From Pseudoxanthomonas kalamensis DSM 18571 (GTDB lineage: Bacteria; Pseudomonadota; Gammaproteobacteria; Xanthomonadales; Xanthomonadaceae), in assembly GCF_010211745.1 (NCBI RefSeq), contig NZ_PDWQ01000001.1:813853-877852 (forward strand): a stretch of DNA of 64,000 nucleotides, read 5' to 3'. Below, in pieces: positions 18,923 through 28,700 of the stretch (positions within the stretch are counted from its first letter, which is position 1; every line of letters starts with the position of its first letter). The notes beneath the pieces were generated by a model. It worked only from the letters and a program-made list of their open reading frames with translations. It was not told the origin of the DNA and did no database searches. The position numbers and the translations under genes were made by a program.

Positions 18923-20536
18923 ATGAAGCAGGCGCGAACAAACTTCCGGCGGACTGGAACAGAGTCGGAATCACTCCGTTGCAGGGCGATGGCCGTATTT
19001 GCATGTCTGCTGCTTTGCGGTTCGGGGCAGGTACTCGCACGCGACAACGGGGAGCGGGCGATCTTCGATGCCGCCTTCGACGACACCTTCAACCGCTATC
19101 ACCTGCCGGGGTTGGCGGTCGGCATCGTCGAGGACGGCAAGGTCGTTTACACACGCGCCGCTGGTGAACTGGAGGCGGGCAAGGGCGAGTCGATCACGAC
19201 CGAGACATTATTCAAGATCGCCTCCAACAGCAAGGCGATGACTACCGGCCTGCTGGCGCGGCTGGTCGATCAGGGCAAGCTGGCCTGGAGCGATCCGGTC
19301 AGCAAGTACTTGCCGGAGTTCCGCATGCACGACGACTGGGTGACGCAGAACATCCAGGTGCGCGACCTGCTGATTCACAACAGCGGCCTGGGTCCGGGTG
19401 CCGGCGACCTGATGCTATGGCCGGAGCCCAACCACTTCACCCGTGCGGACATCATCAACGGATTGGGGTGGTTGAAGCCGACCCACAGCTTCCGTGCGCA
19501 TTACACCTACGACAACCTGATGTACGTGGTGGCAGGCGAAGTGGCGGCGGCGGCAGGCGGAAAGCCCTACGACCAACTGCTGCGCGAGCAGCTGTTTCAG
19601 CCGCTGGGTATGCAGCGATGCCAGGTAGGCGAATGGAATCGGATCGAGGTCGGGAACGTTGCCCAGCCGCACATGCGCATCGGCGACGGCAACCAGGTGA
19701 TCCGCCGCGACGGCGATCTCGTGCCCGATGCGACCGGAATGGCGGCCGGCGGTATCCGTTGCAGCCTGGACGACATGCTGACCTGGGTGCGGATGTGGCT
19801 GGACCCGCAATCGCAGTGGGTCTCCGCGACTCAGCGGCGCACACTGTGGAGCGTGCAGATGCCGATGCCGGTCTCGCAGCGGATGCGTAACTGGGACAAC
19901 ACGCATTTCAACGGCTACGGCTACGGCTGGCGTCTGTCGGACGTGGATGGCGTCTGGCGGGTTGCGCATACCGGCACCCTCGCGGGGATGTATTCCTCGG
20001 TGACCTTGTTGCCCGACCAGCGCACGGGCATCGTGGTCCTGATCAACGGCAGCGGCGGCGAAGCACGCACGGTGCTGACCCAAGCATTGACCAAGCATTT
20101 CACCGCGCCGGAGCAGCGGGCAACCGTGGCTGGTTATGCCGAAGCCCTGGCCGGCGAGCGTGGCAAGACCGGGCGGTCTTCGGTTCAGGTCCCCGACACG
20201 TCGGCGCGCGCATCGCTGCCGCCAGCGCAGGCGAAGGATGCGCTGGGGCGTTATGTCGACCCCTGGTTCGGCACGATCAGTTTGTGCACGGTAGACGACC
20301 GGGTTGTCTTTGCCTCGGACAAGTCGCCGCTGATGCGCGGCGAAGTGATGCAAGTCGGCGGTCGCTGGCTGATCGACTGGTTCGACGACAGCGTCGATGC
20401 CGAGGCGTGGCTGGAATTCCATCCGCGGACTGCCGATACTGGAGGCCGACTTAGCCTGTCGCATGTCGATCCCGATGCCGATTCCAGCTTCGATTTCCCC
20501 GATCTCGATTTCAGTCGGGTTGCCGACTGTCCGTAA
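18923..20536 (+). CDS. Exported serine hydrolase (class C beta-lactamase / PBP4* fold)
   Basis: 537 residues. N-terminal export segment (AVFACLLLCGSGQVLA), then a beta-lactamase-fold domain with SxxK (IASNSKAMT, catalytic Ser about residue 95), YxN (YTYDNLMY) and the third motif HTG (VAHTGTLAG). The C-terminal about 130 residues (LGRYVDPWFGTISLC... to the end) resemble the DUF3471-type beta-sandwich often fused to such enzymes. Family members are D-aminopeptidases, D-Ala carboxypeptidases or esterases. Between a receptor and a VanX homologue, action on D-Ala-containing peptides is likely but unproven. The ATG at 18923 follows GGAGG by 5 bases; a GTG 12 bases earlier overlaps that site and is less likely. 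Confidence 0.88.
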   Translation: MKQARTNFRRTGTESESLRCRAMAVFACLLLCGSGQVLARDNGERAIFDAAFDDTFNRYHLPGLAVGIVEDGKVVYTRAAGELEAGKGESITTETLFKIASNSKAMTTGLLARLVDQGKLAWSDPVSKYLPEFRMHDDWVTQNIQVRDLLIHNSGLGPGAGDLMLWPEPNHFTRADIINGLGWLKPTHSFRAHYTYDNLMYVVAGEVAAAAGGKPYDQLLREQLFQPLGMQRCQVGEWNRIEVGNVAQPHMRIGDGNQVIRRDGDLVPDATGMAAGGIRCSLDDMLTWVRMWLDPQSQWVSATQRRTLWSVQMPMPVSQRMRNWDNTHFNGYGYGWRLSDVDGVWRVAHTGTLAGMYSSVTLLPDQRTGIVVLINGSGGEARTVLTQALTKHFTAPEQRATVAGYAEALAGERGKTGRSSVQVPDTSARASLPPAQAKDALGRYVDPWFGTISLCTVDDRVVFASDKSPLMRGEVMQVGGRWLIDWFDDSVDAEAWLEFHPRTADTGGRLSLSHVDPDADSSFDFPDLDFSRVADCP

Positions 20537-21242
20537 ACGCGCGTGGGGTCGCATCCCGGCCTTGTTCGCGCTGTTGGCAGTCACGTTTTTACTGCACGCT
20601 CAGACAATCTCTCCGGCAACCCGGTTCGAGCAGACGGATCTGATCGATCTGACCCGGCTGGCGCCCGATATCCTGCTGGATATCCGTTACGCCACGGCCG
20701 ACAATTTCGTCGGTGTGCCGGTGCGTGGATACGAGGCACCGAAGTGCTATCTGCTGGCACCAGCGGCGGCGGCGCTGGTGAGGCTCGAACATGAGCTGCG
20801 AGCGCAAGGGTATGCGCTGAAGGTGTTCGACTGCTACCGGCCAGCGCGCGCGGTGGCGCATTTCGTCGAATGGTCGCAGGATCTGTCCGACCGGAAGACC
20901 AAGCCGGGACACTATCCGGACCTGGACAAGTCGCAGCTGATGGGCGAGTACATTGCGCCGGTCTCCGGGCACAGCAAGGGCGCCACTGTCGACCTGACGC
21001 TGATGCGCTGCGAGCAGGATGACGTGTGCCGGGAACTGGACATGGGAACCGATTTCGATCTGTTCGGCCCACAGGCCAATACGGACTCGTCCGAAGTGAC
21101 GAAACTTCAGCACGAAAACCGTTTGCGCTTGCGGCGCGCCATGGAGAGCGCCGGTTTTCGCAACTACCCGCTGGAATGGTGGCATTACAGTTTCCAGGCG
21201 GTTCCAGCCCCGGAGCTGCTGTACGATATTCCAGTAAAGTGA
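20463..21242 (+). CDS. M15D D-alanyl-D-alanine dipeptidase (VanX/DdpX family)
   Basis: 259 residues from this ATG. The zinc-peptidase motifs are intact: SGHSKGATVDLTL (SxHxxGxAxD, His and Asp ligands) and EWWHYSF (catalytic Glu and third His), with the VanX-type core DILLDIRYATADNFVG and FDCYRPARA. It hydrolyses D-Ala-D-Ala to D-Ala. An export segment (IPALFALLAVTFLLHA) precedes the domain, so it acts outside the cytoplasm, unlike the cytoplasmic VanX of resistance operons. The start is uncertain: ATG 20463, ATG 20475 or a TTG near 20519; all overlap the upstream stop, implying coupling. No VanA/VanH homologues are nearby, so catabolism rather than vancomycin resistance is favoured. Confidence 0.88.
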   Translation: MSIPMPIPASISPISISVGLPTVRKRAWGRIPALFALLAVTFLLHAQTISPATRFEQTDLIDLTRLAPDILLDIRYATADNFVGVPVRGYEAPKCYLLAPAAAALVRLEHELRAQGYALKVFDCYRPARAVAHFVEWSQDLSDRKTKPGHYPDLDKSQLMGEYIAPVSGHSKGATVDLTLMRCEQDDVCRELDMGTDFDLFGPQANTDSSEVTKLQHENRLRLRRAMESAGFRNYPLEWWHYSFQAVPAPELLYDIPVK

Positions 21243-21248
21243 AATAAA

Positions 21249-21265
21249 GACACATTAAATGTGTC
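21249..21265. repeat. Perfect 17-base palindrome upstream of the BASS transporter
   Basis: GACACATT-A-AATGTGTC, directly after the dipeptidase stop and about 80 bases before the transporter start. No T-run follows. An operator is more likely than a terminator; the binding protein is unknown. Confidence 0.55.
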
Positions 21266-21343
21266 CATACCCGACCTCAGGCTTCCGAGCGGCCGTGTCG
21301 TGGCGACGGATTCCGGGGCGTTGCTTCCGAAACAGAGACGACA

Positions 21344-22246
21344 ATGAACGACGCCGCGGTTTCCGGTCTTCTGGACGACCCATGGGTGATGACGGCGCTG
21401 CCGCTGATCAACATCCTGATCATGTTCGGAATCGGCATGACGCTGAGGGCGGGAGACTTCCGCAAGGTGATGCGGTATCCCGGCGCGGTCGGCGTCGGCA
21501 TGGCCGGGCAATACCTGTTGTTGCCCGCGATCGGATTCATGATTGCCGCCCTGTTCACAAACACACCGGCGTATGCGGTCGGTTTCGTGCTTCTGGCCGC
21601 GTGCCCCAGCGCCAGCAGCTCCAATGTGCTGACCTATCTTTCGCGCGGCAATGTCGCATTGTCGGTGACCCTGACCGTCGTTTGCAGCGTGGTCACCCTG
21701 ATCAGCATTCCGCTGCTGGTGAACCTGGCCTTGCATTGGCGGGGTGCGCAGATGCAGACAGTGCATCTGCCGATCATGAACACCATGGGCAGCCTGACGA
21801 TGATCGTGTTGCTGCCGATCCTGGCGGGAATGCTTGCCCGGCGATATGCACCCGCGTTTGTATCTCGCGTCGAGAAGTGGGTTGGCCTGGTGTCTTTCCT
21901 GCTGCTGTTGGGCTTGATCGCGCTGATCACCTGGGCGCAGATCGAACTGGTGCAGTCAACGATTCTGCGGTTGGGTCCGGCGGCGCTGGTCATGTGTATG
22001 GCAGGTCTGGCCGGGGGCTGGGCATTGGCCAGAATGGCGCGCTTGGACGCTGCCGACAGCACCACCATCGCGATCGAGGTCGGGGTGCAGAACTGCGCGC
22101 TGGCGATCGTGGTGGCGCTTTCGGTGTTGCGGATGCCGCAGGCCGCGCTTCCGGCCGGAATCTATGGCTTGTTGATGTATCTCCCCGCTCTGGCAGGTGT
22201 GGCGATCACCAGGCGTCGGCGTAAAACCGCGCTGTCTTTATCTTGA
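21344..22246 (+). CDS. Bile acid:sodium symporter (BASS/SBF) family transporter
   Basis: 300 residues, about nine to ten hydrophobic segments. BASS signatures: IMFGIGMTLRAGDF near the N-terminus, LLAACPSASSSNVLTYLSRGN (crossover region with sodium-binding polar residues) and EVGVQNCALAIVVALS. Family members carry organic anions (bile acids, pyruvate, pantothenate, keto acids) with sodium. The substrate here is unknown; position after the peptidoglycan-degrading genes suggests a breakdown product, but a separate palindrome-bearing spacer leaves it possibly independent. A GAGACGAC element precedes the ATG. Confidence 0.88.
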   Translation: MNDAAVSGLLDDPWVMTALPLINILIMFGIGMTLRAGDFRKVMRYPGAVGVGMAGQYLLLPAIGFMIAALFTNTPAYAVGFVLLAACPSASSSNVLTYLSRGNVALSVTLTVVCSVVTLISIPLLVNLALHWRGAQMQTVHLPIMNTMGSLTMIVLLPILAGMLARRYAPAFVSRVEKWVGLVSFLLLLGLIALITWAQIELVQSTILRLGPAALVMCMAGLAGGWALARMARLDAADSTTIAIEVGVQNCALAIVVALSVLRMPQAALPAGIYGLLMYLPALAGVAITRRRRKTALSLS

Positions 22247-22718
22247 GCTTCCTGCTGAGCACTAGCCGCTGAATGCTCGATGAGATTCTTGGCAGTGTAA
22301 TAGGCGCTTTAGTTTCAATTGTGAGACGAAGTCCCTTGACAGGCGCGACTTGTTCTGATTTTGGATTCAAGACTATAATTGCCTGCGAGTCACGGAGTGC
22401 ACGGGCTGGGGGATTATCTGCAAGTGCCGTTCATGTGGCTGAGTCCAGCCAGTTCGGCATCGTGACCGCAGGGGTATAGGGGGTTGTACAGGGGATCCGG
22501 AAGTGCATGCAGGTCATGCCCTGCGTTTTCCGCTGTCGACATCCGTACTCATCAGCATGACGCTGACGCCTTTGGTGTCGGTGTCCTTGAGGTGTGCGGA
22601 ATCGTGTCCAAAGGGCATGGCATCCGTTTTTGGTGAAATCGACAGGCAGTTTCGGGTGGAGTGGATGCTCAGTCCACGCCATTGATCAGGGGATGATGCG
22701 GTGTATCAGGGAATACGA
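22247..22718 (+). promoter_or_regulatory. Promoter and long untranslated leader of the giant surface protein
   Basis: 472 bases without a gene. A credible promoter is TTGTTC (22350-22355), 18-base spacer, TATAAT (22374-22379); transcription from about 22386 would give a leader of about 330 bases. The leader contains small hairpins (for example GTGGA-TGCTCAG-TCCAC near 22660) but no riboswitch class was recognised. The region is less GC-rich than the surroundings. Confidence 0.55.
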
Positions 22719-25700
22719 ATGGACGTGAAGGGCTCGATGGCGCGAGGGGTGCTTCGCGCGACATTGTTGTTGCTGGCGTTGTGGCTGGTGCCGACCGTAG
22801 CCATGGCACAGCTGGCTATGAACAAGTCGTTTTCTCCGGCGGTTATTCCGCCCGGCGGCACCAGTACACTTTCCATTCTGTTGTTCAACAACGGTCCGGA
22901 CGAGGCATTAAACGTATCGCTTGTCGACGATTTTCCGGCCAGTCCATCCGGCCTGACCGTGGGGCCGGGAGGGCTGCTCAGCAATACTTGTGGTGGCGCG
23001 GTCGCGGCCAATACTGGCGATGCATCCATTGTGCTCAGCGGCGGCGCGATTCCGGCAGCTTCGGGCGTTCTTCCGGGGCAGTGCGAGATCGTGGTCGAAG
23101 TGGTCGGAATGCCGCCGACGGCGCCTGCCAGCTACCTCAACGAGATTCCCGCGGGCAATGTGACCAGCAGTGTCGGAAGTCCGGGTGCGGATGTGTCCGC
23201 TTCATTGTCGGTCATTGCTGGAACCGAGATTGGCGTAAGCAAGACCATAATCAACTTTCCCGTGCGAGGGGGCGCCGAGTCGACAGTCCGGATCACGCTG
23301 AACAATCTGAATTTGTTCGACGTGACCGGAGTCAGCGTCAGTGATCCATTGCCCGGAGGTGGAATTCTGGTCGTGGCGGCGACGCCTGATGTGAATTCAA
23401 CCTGTGGTGGTACGGTCACGGCCACGCCCGGCGCGACCAGTTTCTCGCTTGCGGGCGGGGTGATTGCTGCGGGGTCAAGCTGCGTCATCGAGGTCGATAT
23501 CGAATTCAGCGGAGGTGGAACGGATCTCTACGGTGCCCGCCCGACCAATACCATCGCTGCGGGGACATTATCGAGCGACCAGGGTATATCCAACACGGTT
23601 GCATCAAGGAACTTCTATGCATTCAGTGGTGCAACGCTTACCAAGGCGTTCAGTCCGGCGGTGATTGCCCCGGATGGCGACAGCACCCTGACCATCACCA
23701 TCGGTAACCGCAACGCCATCCCGATCGACAATTTCAGCCTGACCGACAACCTTCCGGCGGGGGTTACGATTACTGGCGCACCGACGACGACATGCTCGGG
23801 CGGCACGGTCGATGTCGTCGGCAGCGATGTGACGTTGAGTGGCGCCACCGTGCCAGGGTCGGGCTATCAAACCAGTATCAACGCCAATGTCCCGTACGAC
23901 ATTGGGAGTGCCAGTTGTACGGTGACAATTCCAGTGACGGCCAATGCCCTCGGGACCTATACCAATACGATCCCTGCCGGGACATTCTCCGGCGGCGTGC
24001 CGCATACGCAGGCTACCGATGATCTTGACGTCATCGGCACCGAGATCGTCGGCTACAAGGATTTCACTCCGTATGGCGGCGCGAATCCGGATATTCCGCA
24101 GTCGGGCCAGACTACTCTGCGGATCCGGGCGACCAATACAAGTACGACTACGCCGGCCACCAACCTCAGTATCACGGACGACTTGGCCACGATGGGTGCA
24201 GGGATCAGCATCGGTGGAACAGGAGGCGCTACTGCGAACACCTGCGGCGGCACGGTGACTGCGGTTCCAGGAACGACGCTGATTTCCCTCACGGGCGGCA
24301 GCATTCCTCCCGGAACTAGCGCGGCCAACCCGGGCGAGTGCTATATCGAAGTGCCGGTCAGGGTTGCCGCAGATGCGACAAGGAGTGCCCGTAACAATGA
24401 CATCTTGCCGGGTGCCATCAGCAGCGATCTGGGAAGCAACCCGCAGCGCATTCGCAAACGCATGGATGTCACTTATGCGCTGCGCGCAGCCAAGGCATGG
24501 CTTCGCCCGGGATCCAATACCGCCGGCGCCACTTCGGTCAATGCCGGCGATATCGTCCGGGTCAGGGTGCAGGTCCTGCGAACCAATCAGGCGGCACGAA
24601 TCACCGATATCGGTTTTACCGACACGCTTCCTGCTGGCTTCGTCATCGCCCCGACTCCGAATGAAAGCACCACCTGCTCGGGGGGCAGCGTAGCTGCTGT
24701 TCCGGGAAATGATTCGTTCACGCTGAGTGGGGGCGTACTAGGCTCTAGTGATTTCGTGGGCGCGGACAATTGTTACGTCTACGTCGATGTCGTGGCACCT
24801 ATCACAACCGGGCAGTACATCAACAGGATCGAGATCGGTGATGTGACTGGCATGACGAATGTCGGCCAAGTCGCAAATGTCACGGCTGCAAGTGATGATA
24901 TCAATGTCACCTCCGGGCTAGGTGTCAGCAAGTCGTTCTCGCCGATCAATATTGCGGCGGGAGGGACTTCTCGCGTCAGTGTGGTGGTTTCCAATACCGG
25001 TTTCGGTGCGGTTGCACTCACCGGAGTGAATCTGGCGGATGCATTGCCTGCCGGGCTGGAGATCGCCGCTGTGCCGAATGCGATCATCAGCCCGATCGCT
25101 GGTACATGCGGTGGCAACGCGTCGGCACCGGCCGGTGGCAATACGGCAACCTGGTCGAGCGGATCGATCGGCGTCAATGCCGTTTGTGAGCTGGCGTTCG
25201 ATGTCACGACTGGTGCTATCGGCACCTTCGTCAACACTATACCCAGCGGCGCAGTGAGTTCCACGCAGAACATCAGCAACGTGAATTCCGCGCTGGCGAC
25301 CTTGGTGAGTTCCGGCGACGCCGACATTGCCGTGACCAAGGATGATGGCGTGCCGGGTGTGGGCAAGGGCGACAGCACGACCTATCAGATCAACGTCACC
25401 AACAATTCCACGAACCGGTTCGTGTCCGGCATCCTGTTCGAGGATCTCGAGCCGACGGGGATGAGTTTCACTGCTTGGACCTGCACGGCGATCGCAGGCT
25501 CCAGCTGTGACGCAAGCAGCGGGACGGGCAGTATCAATACCCGCGTCAACCTGGCGCCTTCCGGAGTTGCCACATTCACGGTCGAGGCGACGGTCGATTC
25601 CGGCTACACCGGAGCCCAGATCACGAATACCGCCACGATCAATCCCGGTTCCAGTGGCGTCGTCGACCCGGATCTGAGCAACAACACTACATCGGATACC

Positions 25701-28700
25701 GATGACGTTTATCCGAAGCTGACCTTGGTCAAATCGGTGGATAACACCGGCGGTGGAACGGCAGCGGCCGACGCGTGGACACTGCAGGCATCAGGACCGA
25801 CGCCAATAAGCGGGCAGAGCGGCAATGCAGCCGTCACCGATGTGGCCGTGTTGCCGGGAACGTATGCCCTTTCCGAAAGTGGCGGCCCGACTGATTACAC
25901 GGCAGGAGACTGGGTCTGTACGAACGGCATCGCTGTCAATGCAGGCCAGATCGATCTTTCGCTTGGTCAGGACACGGTTTGCACCATCGTCAACACATTC
26001 CAGCCGGCTCCTGCGATGACGCTGGTCAAGTCCGCGGATGTCGACACGTATTCCACCATTGGTCAGGTGATCACGTACACCTATACGTTGACCAATACCG
26101 GTAACAACGCGATCACCGGCGTGTCGGTTTCGGACGACAAGCTGGGTCCGGTTACCTGTGCACCGACTGACATTGCGCCGACCGAAACATCAACCTGCAC
26201 GGCGACCTATGCCATCCAGGCGAGTGACCTGGCAGCGACTCCAGGCACGATCACCAATGTCGCGACCGGCAATGGCACGCCGGAAGGCGGCACGCTGACG
26301 GCTCCGACCGATACCGTCATCATTACCGAATCGGTAAACCCGATTGTCGCAGTCAACGACAGCTACCCGGGGATCAACGGTTCAGATGGTGCGACCACGG
26401 GCAGCGTGCTGGACAACGACACGCTGAACGGGGTGGTGCTGGATCCTGCAGACGTGACACTGACGCCGGGGACGGCACCGACGCCGGCCAATGGCAGCAT
26501 CACGATGAATGCCGATGGCACGATCACGGTGGCGCCGGGGACGACGGCCGGGGCGTACACCTACGACTACACGATTTGCGAGGTGCTGAACCCGACCAAT
26601 TGCGATAGCGCGACGGCGACGGTGACGGTGACGGCTGCGCCGATCGTGGCCGAGGACGATGCCTATACCGGGATCAACGGTTCAGATGGTGCGACCACGG
26701 GCAGCGTGCTGGACAACGACACGCTCAATGGTGCGGCGGTGGTACCGGCCGAGGTGACACTGACGCCGGGGACGGCGCCGACGCCGGCCAATGGCAGCAT
26801 CGCGATGAATGCTGATGGCACGATCACGGTAGCGCCGGGGACGACGGCCGGGGCGTACACCTACGACTACACGATTTGCGAGGTGCTGAACCCGACCAAT
26901 TGCGACAGCGCGACGGTGACGGTGACGGTGACGGCTGCGCCGATCGTGGCCGAGGACGATGCCTATACCGGGATCAACGGTTCAGATGGTGCGACCACGG
27001 GCAGCGTGCTGGACAACGACACGCTCAATGGTGCGGCGGTGGTACCGGCCGAGGTGACACTGACGCCGGGGACGGCGCCGACGCCGGCCAATGGCAGCAT
27101 CGCGATGAATGCCGATGGCACGATCACGGTGGCGCCGGGGACGACGGCCGGGGCGTACACCTACGACTACACGATTTGCGAGGTGCTGAACCCGACCAAT
27201 TGCGACAGCGCGACGGCGACGGTGACGGTGGATGCCGCCGTGATCGATGCAGTGGACGACACGGGCAGTGTTTCGAGCGGCGCCACGGGCGGCACGGCAG
27301 TGACGAACGTTCTATCCAACGACAGTCTGAATGGCGCGGTACCGACATTGTCGACGGTGACGTTGGCTCAGGTATCAACGACGCATGCGAACGTGGTACT
27401 GGATCCGGCAACGGGTGCGGTAAGCGTTGCCCCAGGCACGCCGGCGGGCAGCTACGAAGTGGTTTACCGGATCTGCGAGGTGCTGAACCCGAGCAACTGC
27501 GATACCGCCACGGTTACGGTGGGTGTGGCGGCCGCGCCGATCAATGCAGTGGACGACAGCTACCCGGGGATCAACGGTTCGGATGGTGCAACCACGGGCA
27601 GCGTGCTGATCAACGACACGCTGAACGGGGTGGTGTTGGATCCTGCGGACGTGACACTGACGCCAGGGACGGCACCGACGCCGGCCAATGGCAGCATCAC
27701 GATGAATGCCGATGGCACGATCACGGTGGCGCCGGGGACGACGGCCGGGGCATACACCTACGACTACACGATTTGCGAGGTGCTGAACCCGACCAATTGC
27801 GACAGTGCGACGGCGACGGTGACAGTGGATGCTGCCGCGATCGATGCAGCGAACGATGCCTTGGGTCCGGTGAACGGCAGTGATGGAGGCAGCGCGGGTA
27901 ACGCCTACGACAACGACACGCTCAATGGCAGCCCGGTTGCTCCGACGGACATCACCGGGACAGTAACGACCCCGGCCACGCCGATCAACGGCGGTCCGGT
28001 GCCGACGCTGGATCTGGCCACGGGCGAGGTGACGGTGCCTGCGGCGACGCCGGCGGGCGACTACACGATCGTCTACCAGATCTGCGAGGTACTGAACCCG
28101 AGCAACTGCGATACGGCGACGATCACGGTGACGGTGACGGCCGCGCCGATCGATGCGGTGGATGACACCTTTGCCCCGGTGGATGGTGCTGGAGGTGACA
28201 CTGCGGGCAACGCGTTCGACAACGACATGCTGAACGGCAATCCGATCACGACGATCGACATTACCGGCACGGTGGTGACGCCAGCCACGCCGATCAATGG
28301 CGGTCGGGTACCGATACTGGATCCGACGACGGGCGAGGTGACGGTGCCACCAGCGACGCCGGCGGGGGACTACACGATCGTTTACCAGATCTGCGAGCAG
28401 CTGAACCCGAGCAATTGCGACACGGCCACCATTACGGTGCCGGTGGCGGCTACGGCAATCGACGCGGTGGATGACACGCTGGCATCGGTTAATGGCGCCG
28501 AGGGTGGCAGCGCGGGCAACGCGTATAGCAACGACACGCTGAGTGGCTATCCGGTCGACCCGGACGAAAACATCACCGGGACAGTGACGACCCCGGCCAC
28601 GCCGATCAACGGCGGTCCGGTGCCGACGCTGGACGTGAGCACGGGCGAGGTGACGGTGCCTGCGGCGACGCCGGCGGGCGACTACACGATCGTCTACCAG

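Noticed and set aside
20463..21242. Vancomycin-resistance interpretation of the VanX homologue
   Set aside because: No vanA/vanH ligase or dehydrogenase nearby, and the protein carries an export segment; Gram-negative context favours D-Ala-D-Ala catabolism.
22336..22379. Consensus TTGACA at 22336 paired with TATAAT at 22374
   Set aside because: The gap of 32 bases is far outside the 16-19 range; TTGTTC at 22350 with 18-base spacing is preferred.
22380..22718. Possible c-di-GMP (GEMM) riboswitch in the giant-gene leader
   Set aside because: The conserved GEMM core sequences could not be found by eye; only short unrelated hairpins were seen.
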